Shown: piece after piece, positions 22,356-32,771 of the stretch
Layout of the letters: the number at the start of each line of letters is the position of its first letter
Position numbering within the stretch: the stretch's first letter is position 1
DNA from: Peromyscus leucopus
Lineage: Eukaryota; Chordata; Mammalia; Rodentia; Cricetidae
Length of the DNA: 64,000 nt
Assembly (NCBI RefSeq): GCF_004664715.2
Contig: NC_051086.1
Location: forward strand, 76,119,164 to 76,183,163
Reading direction: 5' to 3'
Notes under the pieces: generated by a model
Told to the model about the DNA's origin: nothing
The model's input: only the letters and a program-made list of their open reading frames with translations
The model's database searches: none
Translations under genes and position numbers: made by a program

Positions 22356-23153
22356 TTTCCCCCTTTTTATTTATTCTTCTCTTATACAGTACATCCTGAT
22401 CATGGACTCCCCTCCCTCCACACCTCCTAGCTCCCTCCACCAACCTCTCCTCTCCCCCAGATCCACTCCTCTGTTTCCATTCAGAAAAGAGCAGGCCTCC
22501 CATGGATATCAAACAAGCACACATGACAGGATGCAACAAGAACAGACACAAAGCCTCATATCAAGGTTGGATGAAGCAACTCAGTAGCAGGAAAAGGGTC
22601 CTTAGAGTGGGCAAAAGAGACCTTTCCTACAGTTAGGAGTCCCACAAACTTTCCAGGGTAAACAACTGCAGCATGTATACAGAAGACCCAGCATGGACTC
22701 ATAGAGGCTCCGTGGTGGTCCCTTCAGTTTCTATAAACCCCTGCAAGCCCTACTTAGTTGATTCTGTGGGCTGTGTTCTCTTGGTGTCCTTGAACCGTCT
22801 GGCTCCTACAATCCTTCTTTCCCTCTTCCATATGGTTCCCCAAGCCCTGCCTAATATTTGAGTGTCAGTCTCTGTATCTGTTCCCATTAGCTGCCAGAAG
22901 AAGCCTCTCTGATGATGATTGGGCTAGGCTCTAATTTAAGAATATAGCATAATTTTTTAGGAATCATTTCATTAACTTTTTCATTGCTGTTGTCATTGTT
23001 TTCTGGTCAGTTGTTTTTTTTTTTTTTTTTTTTTTTTTTTTGGCTCTACCCTAGGTCTCTGACTGATGCAGCTTCCAGTTCCTGGTCATCCAGGCAGTGT
23101 CAGGCATGGGCTCCCACGTATGGCTTGGCCTTTAAGTTAAGTCATTGGTTGGC
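22356..23153 (-). mobile_element. L1 (Lx-type) 3'UTR, minus strand, 3' part
   Basis: Reverse complement of a rodent L1 3' region: the C/T-rich strand of a polypurine tract (22400-22470), 'gactcatagaggctccgtgg', and 'taccctaggtctctgactga' with 'ggcatgggctccca'. A T27 run lies at 23014-23040. It is interrupted at 23154 by an LTR and continues at 23431. Confidence 0.65.
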
Positions 23154-23430
23154 TGTTGTGTGATATTTTGTTTGTGTTCTGACAAGTAAAGTTTGCTTGA
23201 AGTCAGAGGGTAGAGCTCTGGAGGTCTGTACAGAGAGGAAACAGGAAGCAATAAGCCAGGGCAGAGATAGAACCTCTGCTTTTTTTTTCCGACTAAAGGA
23301 ACAGAAGAGGAAGGAAGCAACTGTGACTGCTCTCCTGCTTCTCTGATATTTCAGGTTTTTAACCCAATACCTGACTCCTGATTTTTATTGATAAGATTAA
23401 CTAGCTGAATGCTTCAGTTGTCCGCTTTCA
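23154..23430 (+). mobile_element. LTR element nested in the L1
   Basis: Begins TGTTGTGTGATATTTTG and ends near 'ccgctttca', giving TG...CA ends at about 277 bp. Its 3' half ('gcttctctgatatttcaggt' ... 'tgactcctgatttttattga') is related to the end of the LTR at 46084, but it lacks the B1-like insert of that LTR. L1 sequence is continuous on either side. No clean target-site duplication was seen, so the ends are approximate. Confidence 0.6.
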
Positions 23431-23540
23431 AAAGCTCTGAGCCACTATTGCCCAAGCACATCTTTCAGGCAAGATAAGTAAGTGCTGGTTGAAGGTTTTG
23501 TGGTTAGGTTGGTGTACCAGCCCCACCTAATATCCAAAAT
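23431..23540 (-). mobile_element. L1 (Lx-type), minus strand, continuation
   Basis: 'aagctctgagccactattgc', then 'ggttgaaggttttgtggtta' and 'ggttggtgtacc' correspond to the next part of the L1 broken at 23153. The related L1 at 61.5-61.6 kb has the same order. Confidence 0.55.
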
Positions 23541-24628
23541 ATATGAAGGACCCAGGAAATTACCAGTATCTTTACCTGTGGCCTATTTGGTGATATATAT
23601 GATTACAAGAGCTGCTGTAGCAACTTATGTTATAAATTATGCATGTTGTGGAAAAGCCTGGTGGTACTTTATAACATAGAAGTTTTAAAAATATGTAATG
23701 GCTTTAACTCATCAGTATTGGACACTAGAAACATGGATATTATATACCTTCTAGGAGGCAGCAATTATTATGAAAAGTGATAATACTAAAAATACCAATA
23801 AGAAGCCAGAGAGATTTTCTTACCTGTTAGATGGACAGTGGATTCACACAGTGACTGGGTGACTTACATATGTTGGTGGGGGTGAGTAATGAAGGCAGAC
23901 AGCTGGATTAGTTAATAAGCATTGTTCTTTTCATTCTATTGCTACTGAATGACACTGATCTAACTGACAGAGCACTCCTTAGCTGGATTTCTCTGTTATC
24001 TACTCCTCTCTTGTTATGTTTGACTAATTATGGGGTAGCAAATACCCAAATCAAAGTTTCATGGCTAATTGGTGGGTTAATGAGCCCACAGAAAGCACTT
24101 TAATTAATTCTCCTCATTGTAGTGACAAGAGAGACGAGAGACAGGGCTGTGTCTGAACATTTGCATTGAAGATGTTCAAAGTCTTAAAGTGCTACACAGA
24201 TGACACCTCACAGGAAAACAACAACAACAAAATCACAGTCTACACTCTGTTAGGGCTTAGAATTTCCTTAAGATAATCAACAATTAAACCATCAATATGT
24301 AGATTTCACTAGATCAAAATTGAATTCAGTTCTTTTCACAATCTTTCCGATCAGGCTGTAATCAACTCCAATATTTCTACCAAACACCAGATTTTATGAG
24401 CTATGTGCCATCATCCTTTATTTCTTCTCTTACAGGTCAGTGACAAAAGGCAACATGTTAGCAATCATGTATTGAGAAATAATTACTGTGCATTGTCCTA
24501 AAATGGATAGAAATTATTAGTAATTATTAGAAATCAATACTAATGAAGATGAAGTCACCTATGCTAGTTTTTGAGGCTGTGCCAATCAGAATTTAGCAGA
24601 AACAAATTCCCTAAGATATATACACATG
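23541..24628. other. Unique DNA, no gene seen
   Basis: No recognised repeat or coding exon. Confidence 0.4.
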
Positions 24629-24747
24629 TATTATATATTTGTTATATATTATTATATATAATATATATGTATATATATGTATGTGTGTATTATACATTTG
24701 TTATATATTAGTTATATATAATATATATGTATATATATGTATGTGTG
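24629..24747 (+). repeat. Two-copy 59/60-bp AT-rich minisatellite
   Basis: Copy 1 starts at 24629 and copy 2 at 24688. Both read 'tattata(t/c)atttgttata', then a TATATATG-rich stretch and 'tatgtgtg'. They differ by one substitution and one inserted G. Confidence 0.85.
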
Positions 24748-25214
24748 TGTATGTGTGTGTGATATAAGAGGAGGCATGTACTTTTGCTATATGAAAGTCA
24801 AAAGCAAAAATATAAATATTTTATTGGAGTACTCTAGATGTCAGATATACTTGTTCCTCACTATATATTTAATTTCAAAGGGGTCATATACATAGGAAAT
24901 CTGGGAAAACTGATTTAACAAATTTACCAAAAATATTATGAGAGTCTTCTCCCTAACTTCCGAATTCTCAATACTGTAGCTGATGAATTCTTACTTGTTT
25001 TCAAAATGTTTGAAAACTATTTAGCTGTAAATGAAAAAGAGCCATAAAATTAATAAATCTCACATGATAAGTTATGACAAGACAAGTGCCTTGTAATCAG
25101 CCCTAGAAAACATCTTGGTGTTCCCTTCTGCTTTTATGACACTCCCTTTCTCAAATGTAATTTCCAACTTACTTTTCTTTTAATCATATATTTGCATTTA
25201 AAATATTTTTGGTG
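24748..25214. other. Unique AT-rich DNA, no gene seen
   Basis: Nothing recognised. Confidence 0.4.
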
Positions 25215-25357
25215 AAAGAAGATGGGAGATGGTATTGAGGGAGGGAATTGAAGGAAGGACAGCTAGAATTGAGGGTGGTATGGAAACATAGTGCAGTAGA
25301 AACTTCCTGAAATATATGAAGGCTATCCTAGGAAAGTCTCTAAATAATGAGGGAGAG
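25215..25357 (+). mobile_element. Old L1 (Lx-type) 3'UTR, left part
   Basis: 'ggtggtatggaaacatagtg', then 'gtagaaacttcctgaaatat' and 'aatgagggagag' match the Lx 3'UTR also seen at 7.76-7.86 kb. It is broken at 25358 by an LTR with a perfect duplication. Confidence 0.7.
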
Positions 25358-25859
25358 TGTGGTGGTAATCTAATTGTACAGAATTATTATTTTGATTGTA
25401 TGTTAATAAATAAAGTTGTCTGGGGGTCAGAGCTATTAGAGCCATAGCAAGAGTGTGGCGGTGGTGGCACACGCCTTTAATCCCATAGATATCTGTGTGT
25501 TCAGGGTCAGAGCTATTAGAGCCATAGCAAGAGTGTGGCGGTGGTGGCACATGCCTTTAATCCCATAAGATCTCTGTGTGTTCAGGGATACAGTCAGCAT
25601 TGGAGACATATGCCTTTAAGACCTAGGGGGCTGTACATTCAGACAGTGACGAGGCAGTCATGTGTTTGGGTTTACAACCAATGAGAAGGCAGAACGACAT
25701 ACTATAAAAAAACGAACCGACAGGAAGTAGGTCTCTTTTCTCGAAGCTGGGACAGCAGGAGGAAGGGTGAGATTTTAGCTCTGAGCTCTGACCTCTCGGC
25801 TTTCTCTTTTACATTGTTTCTGTGTTTCTTATTTAATAAGATGGTTGGTTACATCTACA
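25358..25859 (+). mobile_element. Solo LTR with 6-bp target-site duplication and B1-like insert
   Basis: 502 bp starting TGTGGTGG and ending 'acatctaca', flanked by ggagag at 25352-25357 and 25860-25865. L1 3'UTR continues directly on both sides. Inside is a B1-like stretch ('gtggcggtggtggcacacgc', 'ctttaatccca') duplicated in tandem, then a TATA-like 'actataaaaaaac' at about 25703 and an AATAAG near the 3' end. The 6-bp duplication fits an ERV2/ERVK-like integrase. The family name is uncertain. Confidence 0.9.
25424..25585 (+). repeat. 80-bp tandem duplication of the B1-like part of the LTR
   Basis: Copy 1 starts at 25424 and copy 2 at 25504, each beginning 'gggtcagagctattagagcc' and ending 'tgtgtgttca'. 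The copies differ at very few positions, so the duplication is recent relative to the L1 around it. Confidence 0.92.
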
Positions 25860-26836
25860 GGAGAGAGCATCACAACTGGCCATCTCTTGTCACCAAATTA
25901 AGTTTCTAGTACAGCAACTATGTTACATCCAATTGAATTGTTGGCTAAAGAGGTCCCATTGAAATCCTCAAGCAACCCAGGCTATTGCTAAGACAATAGG
26001 TTGCTCTCCACAAACTGACAGCAAGACCCTATTGCTGAAGACAATACCCACACAACTCATTGAACACAGAGAGGTGGAGCTGGTGCTTACATAGAACCTT
26101 AACTCCTACACTTTAGTCTTTGGTACAGGAAGGTACTCTGCAAGCTACTAAAAGAGAAACCCACAGATAAATGACTTACTGAGCCAGCATCATAGAGGCT
26201 TCCTCCTGCAGCAGATGGGGACAAAAACAGAGACTCACAACCAGACATTACACAGAGATTGAGACCTTGAAACATACAGATCTAAATAGACTGTCTCCAT
26301 CAAATCTCTTCTCTTAGAGCTTAGGAAACCCTGCAGAAGGGGAGGCAGAAAGAGTGCAGAGGTGGAGTGGATAGAGGATACCAAAACAAGGTCCTCTGAA
26401 GCAACTCAGCAAGCTTATATGACCTCACAGAGACTGAAGCAGCAAATACAGGGCTGACAGAGCTCTGAACTGGGTTCTCTGAATATGTATGTATGTATAT
26501 ATATTCATATATATAATTTTCAGTTTAGTATTTTTATGGGACTCCTGAGTATGTGAAAGGGTGTGTCTCTGATTCTTTCATGTGCTCTTGGGGCTCTTTT
26601 CCTTCTTTTGAGTTGCCTTGTCCAGCTTCATTGTGAGGGCTTTTGTTTGATCTTATATTTTATTTTGTTATGTTTTGTTGTTACGTCTTAGAAGCCTGTT
26701 CTTTTCTAATGAGAGACAGAAAGGGGGTGAGTGGTTCCAGAAGGGAGGAGAGGTGGGGAAGAACTGGGAATACAGGGAGGGCAAACTGAAATCAGGATAT
26801 ATTAAAAATACAAAGAGAAAAACAAAATACTTTTTT
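25860..26836 (+). mobile_element. Old L1 (Lx-type) 3'UTR, right part and tail
   Basis: Continues the L1 broken by the LTR: 'caactggccatctcttgtca', 'ttgttggctaaagaggtccc', 'aagcaacccaggctattgct', 'cagatggggacaaaaacaga', a GT/AT block, and a purine-rich end (26700-26790), ending 'atacaaagagaaaaacaaaa'. The order is collinear with my memory of rodent Lx 3'UTRs. Confidence 0.8.
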
Positions 26837-27048
26837 TTTATTGAACTGTGTACTTCACAGGACTACAACTCAGAAATTTTACCCATTAGAAAACCATGTA
26901 TATCTATTAACTCTTTTACTTTCTACTTTCCTTCTCCATATTCTTTGATGTAACTTTTACCTGTTAAAGAGACAGATGTGTTTTAACTGTATGGTTTCTT
27001 AAAGTAGAGATTGTGATGAACATGCATTTCACTATAGTAGTCCAGCAT
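26837..27048. other. Unique DNA between two L1 insertions
   Basis: Nothing recognised. It ends at the target-site duplication of the next L1. Confidence 0.4.
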
Positions 27049-27064
27049 GCTATTGTTTAATTTA

Positions 27065-28060
27065 TTTTTATTTATTCATTCATTCATTTTTTTAAGATTT
27101 ATTTATTTATTTATTTTTCATTGTTTTCTTTTTTCCTTTTATTTTAATTTTACAATACCATTCAGTTCTACATATCAGCCATGGATTCCCTTGTTCTCCC
27201 CCTTCCTGCCCCCCTCCCCTTCCCCCCAGCCCACCCTCCATGCCCACCTCCTCCAGGGCAAAGCCTCCCCCAAGGACTGAAATCGACCTGGTAGACTCAG
27301 TCCAGGCAGATCCAGTCCCCTCCTCCCAGACTGAGCCAAGCGTCCCTGAATAAGCCCCAGGTTTCAAACAGCCAACTCATGCAATGAGGACAGGACCTGT
27401 CCCACTGCCTGGATGCCTCCCAAACAGATCAAGCCAATCAACTGTCTCATCCACTCAGAGGGCCTGATCCAGTTGGGGCCCCTCAGCCATTGGTTCATAG
27501 TTCATGTGTTTCCATTCATTTGGCTATTTGTCCCTGTGCTTTATCCAACCTTGGTTTCAACAATTCTCGCTCATAAAAACCCTCCTCTTTCTCGCTAATT
27601 AGACTCCCAGAGATCCACCCGGGGCCTAGCCATGGAACTCTTCATCCAGATTCCTGGGTCCTTGGACTATTAGGGTGTTTGGCCATCCCATCACCAGAGT
27701 AGGTCAGTTCCGGCTGTCTTTCAACCATTGCCAGCAGTCTTTTGTGGGGTTATCTTTGTGGATTTCTGTGGGCCTCTCTAGCACTTTGTTTCTTCCTTTT
27801 CTCATGTGGTCTTCATTTACCATGGTTTCCTATTCCTTGTTCTCCTTCTCTGTTCTTGATCCAGCTGGGATCTCCTGCTCCCACAGGCTCTCTTTCCCTT
27901 GACCCTCGCCCTTCATTACTCCCACTCATGTCCAGGTTGTTCATGTAGATCTCAGCCATTTCTCTGTCATTAGGTGATCCTAGTGTCTTTCTTGGGGTCC
28001 TGTTTTTCAGGTAGCCTCACTGGTGATATGAGTAGCAATCCAGTCATCCTTGTTCCACCT
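27065..28060 (-). mobile_element. L1-C 3'UTR and A-rich tail
   Basis: Contains the reverse complement of the L1 polypurine tract (27195-27260, nearly pure C/T on the plus strand) and the conserved 3'UTR blocks shared with the copies at 668-980, 28812-28939 and 63236-63375. The tail next to the duplication is TTTA/TTCA-repeat-like, not a pure T run. Confidence 0.88.
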
Positions 28061-28340
28061 CTAGTATCCTCCTATGAGTGAGTACATACCATATTTGTCT
28101 TCCTGAGTCTGGGTTACCTCACTCAGGATGATTTTTTCTAGATCCATCCATTTGCCTGCAAACCTCATGATGTCATTGTTTTTCACTGCTGAGTAGTATT
28201 CCATTGCGTATATGTGCCACAATTTATTTATCCATTCTTCAGTTGAAGGGCATCTAGGTTGTTTCCAGGTTTTGGCTATTACAAACAATGCTGATATGAA
28301 CACAGTTGAGCAAGTGCTCTTGTGGTATGATTGAGCATTT
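28061..28340 (-). pseudogene. L1 ORF2 C-terminal remnant, 80 codons open
   Basis: Reads [18 protein letters not shown], then [19 protein letters not shown] and a KYGMYSL ending before the natural stop (28061-28063). This is the normal C-terminus of rodent L1 ORF2p. It is the 3' half of a truncated insertion and lacks the EN and RT domains, so it is non-functional. Confidence 0.9.
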
Positions 28341-28345
28341 AGGAG

Positions 28346-28701
28346 TGATATCCAGAATATAAAAGGAATTCAAGAAATTAGACATCAAAACAACCAACAG
28401 TCCAATTAAGAAATGGGCTATAGAACTAAACAGAGAATTCTCAACAGAGGAAACTCAAATGGCTGAAAGACATTTAAAGAATTGCTTAACATCCCTAATC
28501 ATCAGGGAAATGCAAATCAGAACAACTCTGAGATACCACTTTATGCCTGTCCCAATGGCTGAAGACACTTTACGCTGGAGAGGATGTGGAACTAGGGGAA
28601 CTCTTCTCCACTGCTGGTGGGAATGCAAGCTTGTACAACCACTTTGGAAATCAATATGGCCCTTTCTTAGAAAATTGGGAATCAGTCTCCCCCAAGATCC
28701 A
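28346..28701 (+). pseudogene. L1 ORF2 piece, inverted relative to the rest of L1-C
   Basis: Starts 'gatatccagaatataaaagg' and includes the frame 28459-28713 ([20 protein letters not shown], then RTTLRYH). This corresponds to ORF2 upstream of the 28061-28340 segment. It aligns with 1434-1800 of the first L1. A 40-bp deletion relative to that copy removes the 'atcaaaaac' region around 28565. Confidence 0.88.
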
Positions 28702-28744
28702 GCTATTGTTTAATTTAATCCATTTTACCTTTTAATGTCTACAT

Positions 28745-28952
28745 GAAAATCTTGGTTTTTTTTTTTTTTTTTTGCTTAAAATATTAACATGGAGTTTTAT
28801 TAAGTCTTAAGTTTTTTTCTTTTATTTTATTTTACAATACCATTCAGTTCTACATATCAGCCACAGATTCCCTTGTTCTCCCCCATCCTGTCCCCCTCCC
28901 CTTCCCCCCAGCCCACCCCCCATTCCCACCTCCTCCAGGGAAAATCTTGGTT
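28745..28952 (-). mobile_element. Very short L1 with probable 3' transduction, 13-bp target-site duplication
   Basis: Flanks are gaaaatcttggtt at 28745-28757 and 28940-28952. On the minus strand the insertion reads: 128 bp of distal L1 3'UTR (28939-28812) with its own AAAATAAAAGAAAAAAA end, then 38 bp of non-L1 sequence (28811-28774), then a poly(A) of about 16-18 (T run 28756-28773). The 38 bp contain AATAAA (minus strand, 28801-28796) 22 bases before the poly(A). This is the structure expected when an L1 transcript reads through its weak signal and uses one in flanking DNA. Confidence 0.85.
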
Positions 28953-29676
28953 CTTAAAAATGTAAGAATTGGAGGTGTTGATATATCAATAAATGTCATT
29001 TATTTACCGACATTACATGTACATTATCAACAGCAACACAAATCCCACTGTTATTATATTGAAGACAATTAGATATTTCTGTGTGTTCTCCTTTCTCCAA
29101 GCACACATTTAAAACTTTACACCTGCATGTGTGTTTATTGAGTATATATCAGTACTTACAATATTTCTTTGCAATTAAACTTTGATCATATGAGTAAAGT
29201 ATGTTTTTTTAAAAGTGTATTATGTGTTTAATACGTCCCTCAAAGTACATTTTTCCACATACATTTATGCTGTTAATAGTTTATGCCATTAGGCTTCAGA
29301 ATAAGTTTGGCTGGTTATGAAATATTTGGCTAATATCTTCTTTCCTTCCTATTCCATAATATCCAAAATGTGGTACTTCATGTTCTTCAAATACAACATT
29401 GCTACATAATTTACCTCTCCAAAAAGTCACATTTTCTTTAGTTACTGTGAAGGCTTTATATTTTTTTCTCTTTTTAAGATTTGATTTTTTTGTTGGTGTT
29501 AGTCATTATGTAAAATGCGTATAAGCATTTATATAGTCTCAAAGTTTCTTAATGTAATGAATTTTTTTCTTAATTTAATATTCGTCGGCTTTCAGAATCT
29601 TTTCATCTTTTTGCAAATGTCACATTTTAAAATTTGTATCATCTACATCTTTTATGACCCAGTTACATTGTTATTC
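28953..29676. other. Unique AT-rich DNA, no gene seen
   Basis: Nothing recognised. Confidence 0.4.
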
Positions 29677-29687
29677 CTCCTATTTTT

Positions 29688-29861
29688 TGTTTTTTGTTTT
29701 TTTGTTTTTTTGTTTTTCGAGACAGGGTTTCTCTGCATAGCTTTGCGCCTTTCCTGGAGCTCACTTGGTAGCCCAGGCTGGCCTCGAACTCACAGCAATC
29801 CGCCTGGCTCTGCCTCCCAAGTGCTGGGATTAAAGGCGTGCGCCACCACCGCTCGGCGTTT
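29688..29861 (-). mobile_element. B1 SINE, 11-bp target-site duplication
   Basis: A 7SL-derived B1 in minus orientation, with a T/G-rich tail (TTTTTTG repeats) at the left and body 'gagacagggtttctctgcat', 'gctttgcgcctttcctggag', 'aggctggcctcgaactcaca', 'gtgctgggattaaaggcgtg'. Flanks ctcctattttt occur at 29677-29687 and 29862-29872. The 'tttgcgcctttcctgga' variant supports a cricetid host. Confidence 0.95.
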
Positions 29862-30019
29862 CTCCTATTTTTAATTCATTCATTCTTTGCTGCTGCCCAC
29901 AGAAATACCCACAAGGTTCATTAACTTCAACAAACTTGAATTGCTATTGTTTATTGCTTTTCTGAGCCAAAACTTCAAGCATTGCTTTATTTTATTTGTA
30001 TCTGGAGTTATATCTTTTT

Positions 30020-30235
30020 AAAAATTAATTTATTACATGTTTGAGTATTTTGCCAGACTTGTATATTTGTGTACCACATGCATACCTAATGTCCATAGAA
30101 GTCAGAAGAAGACATTAGGTACTCTGGAATTGGAATTAAGGATGGTTATGAATTGCCATGAGAGTGCTGTGATCCAAGGCTGGGTCCTCAGCAAGAGCAA
30201 CAAGTACTCTCAATGACTGAACTATCTCACCAGAT
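30020..30235 (-). mobile_element. B3 (B2-superfamily) SINE
   Basis: Minus orientation: 'tgtgtaccacatgcatacct', 'gtccatagaagtcagaagaa', 'tctggaattggaattaagga', 'tgccatgagagtgctgtgat', 'ctcaatgactgaactatctc' and 'accag'. These are the B3 blocks in the correct order, ending in the tRNA-like head. Moderately diverged. Confidence 0.85.
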
Positions 30236-31554
30236 CCCCCTCTTTGTTTTTATGTCATTATTAACAATGAGCCTTATTCAAAACCTTTTAAACTCAGTAG
30301 CCTTGACTGAGTTGAAATATAACTTTTACTCAAGTAATGTGCATATTGTTTGTGAGTTGGTGCTTGCTACTGGTAAAAAGAGCCGTTTATTTTTATGTTG
30401 GCCTTTCTAAAAGTTAGAGTGAATGAGCTCAGCTCAGAGATCACAGACCCTTCTAGAACAAAAATTGAATAGTTGGAATATGTAGTGCCTCCTGTGTTCT
30501 AGTCTTATAAGTCACATGTCGTAGTTCCTCCCCATCCTGTTCTGCCAGTCCTGTGTGAATGTAGAAAAAAATAACTCGTGGAGAAGTATCAATATTTTAT
30601 GAGACATGACCTATTGCATTCTACCCTAAATGTTGATATTACATCTTATTGTTTGAAGTAATTAAACCATATTATGTATACTGTATGGTTTAATATGTCA
30701 AATATAAATATTTAATAAATATATTACTTGATCCTCATCCTCTGCTTTATTAGTTTTGATAATTATAAATTGTCATATTGTTTTCTTTTCTGTTTCTTAA
30801 TTTGGGAACTCTTTTCAAATGCAGAAGGCTACTGTTTTGATCTGTTCTTTGAAAAAATCTTATACATCCTCATAAATTATAAAATTGTTATTATGTTTGT
30901 TATCCTCTTTTACTTTATGGCAATTTTTCATAGGACTTGACTTTGGTATAACTCTTTTGCTTATTTATAAGGAAATGGCTTTCCTACACTTCGAGAGATG
31001 TGGCTATTATAATTTCACAGAGATTTCTCTTCTCTTGCATTCCCAGAATGTTCAAAAATATGATGACTTACTTTTTAAGATATTTGGACCCCATTCTTCT
31101 CTTCAGTGTTTAGCTAGGACATTTTCTATTATAATTCTTCTGGATTTGATTTCACTCCCAGCAGTTTCTGCTAAGCATAGGCTCTTATCAGAAATAAATG
31201 CCTAATGGGGTGCTTAGGGGAGTCTTAAATACTCACTGATACAGACTCCTCTAGTGCTTTTAGTGTTAGTCACAGAATTCTCACATTGATGCAAAAACTC
31301 TTCCAATTTTAGTACCTTGCTTAAAGTGATATTCTATGCTTTCTAGGGAAACCTGTTGCCTCTTTGGAGATTCTTATATACTTGAGCTTAATTAGATGCC
31401 TTATAGCTTCCCCACACATAGAGATATTTATTGCATAGTTTAAATTTCTGTTGGTAGTTTGGATTTATCATTAATTTTTTAGTTCAGGGCATGTCTTGCC
31501 ATGTAATTTTTGAGTAAGTTTTCAGTAACTTTTCGAATTATTTTGTGTGTGTGT
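30236..31554. other. Unique AT-rich DNA, no gene seen
   Basis: The frames at 30728-31205 are AT-driven and hydrophobic, with no recognisable motif. Confidence 0.45.
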
Positions 31555-31975
31555 TTAAAAACTACTTTATCATTTAAACTTTTTCCCATACAATATATTT
31601 TGATCATATATATTTTCTGCTCTCTCCAATTTCCTCTCCTATCCTTTCCTACTCTCATAACTTATATTGTTACATTCTGTCTCTCCCTCCCTCAATGAAA
31701 ACACAACTACCCCCAAAACATGAAAATCAAAACAAATAAAAAATAAAAAAAGTCCAAAACAAAGTAAAACGAAACAAAAAGCCCACAAAACAAGTAAGCA
31801 AATACACAAATAAACAAACACACAAATAAACAAGGTGTTCATTTTGTATGGGCCAACTACTCTTGGGCATGTGACCTGCCCTGGAGTGTGGTTTATATAC
31901 CCAATGTCACTCCATTGGAGAAAACTGATTTTCCCTTCTGTGGTAGGTATCAATTGCAAATAGCTTCTTAATCTC
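31555..31975 (-). mobile_element. Old L1 (Lx-type) 3'UTR, minus strand
   Basis: An A/C-rich AACAAA tract (31690-31830), then 'ggccaactactcttgggcat', 'gtgacctgccctggagtgtg', 'actccattggagaaaactga' and 'tatcaattgcaaatagcttc'. This is a common rodent L1 3'UTR arrangement and matches the order in 60.7-60.97 kb. Confidence 0.75.
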
Positions 31976-32559
31976 TAAGCCATGTTTCCTGACCCATATG
32001 GTTTTATTTAAGGGCAGGAATATAGATTGTCTTTGGCTTATACATTTATTTGGCTTAAGAAAATAGAAAAATGCAATAAGTACATAAATAAGAGCAAAAT
32101 TTATAATAATCATGATCAACAGGTGTTGAACAATTGATTTTTATATTTACCTAGGCATGACTATTTAATGTACTTCCAAAGTATAATGTTTATTTTAGAA
32201 TTTTAAAAGAACTACAGCTCAGAGTGATTACATAAATCAAGAATCAACTTATTCTTAAAATCCCCCCCAAAAAAATACTGTTTATTGTCTATAACTATTT
32301 TGCATTCTAAACTAACAGAACTGAGTAAAGTCACCAAAGTTGCTGTAAAACCCAACTAACATATTTGCTATGTTGCCCTTCACAGAAACAATTTTGCTAA
32401 GTAAGCTGTTAGGTTACTTTAAGTCCAGTTAGTAGAAAATTATATAAATGAAGCTCAGAATGGCTACCATCATAAAAATAAGTTGCCCAGGTTCCAGTAA
32501 TTAACATTTACTAATGATATAACACATAATTTTAACTGAACTTAGCTTGTTAAAAATAC
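31976..32559. other. Unique AT-rich DNA, no gene seen
   Basis: Nothing recognised. Confidence 0.4.
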
Positions 32560-32567
32560 ACAACACA

Positions 32568-32603
<36 letters not shown>

Positions 32604-32771
32604 ACATGTACACTAAAGTAGAAGGGAAATAACTGGGAAGAAAAATGTGATCAGCGGGAATGGGAGGGATTTAAGAGAGATAATAATAGGGGGTAAATAT
32701 GGTCATAATTGTATATATGCATTACATTTTCAAATATATTACAGTGAAAACAAATGACAATAAATTATATC
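32560..32771 (+). mobile_element. L1 3' end (5'-truncated) with CA repeat
   Basis: A CA tract (32570-32601), 'cgtacatgtacactaaagta', 'gaagggaaataactgggaag', a purine-rich segment, and a final AT/A-rich stretch are the usual end of an old rodent L1. No internal body is present. Confidence 0.6.

Larger units (their letters stand above)
27049..28717 (-). mobile_element. Young L1, 5'-inverted, with perfect 16-bp target-site duplication
   Basis: Flanked by gctattgtttaattta at 27049-27064 and 28702-28717. From the left it reads, on the minus strand, an AT-rich tail, the full 3'UTR (to 28060) and the ORF2 C-terminus (28061 to about 28340). Then comes an inverted ORF2 piece on the plus strand (about 28346-28701). 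The inverted piece ends in L1 at 'cccaagatccagct' and the minus piece begins about 25 bp further along L1, at 'aatgctcaatcataccacaa'. The two pieces are thus neighbours in L1 with a small deletion, as in twin priming. Sequence identity to the L1 ends at 28.8 and 63.2 kb is high, so the subfamily was active fairly recently. Confidence 0.93.

Noticed and set aside
29515..29874. 119-codon frame with a human-Alu-protein-like C-terminal part
   Set aside because: The C-terminal part is a translated B1 SINE, a common false gene signal.
30728..31205. Hydrophobic frames suggesting a membrane protein
   Set aside because: AT-rich DNA yields Phe/Leu/Ile/Tyr-rich translations; no signal or family pattern.
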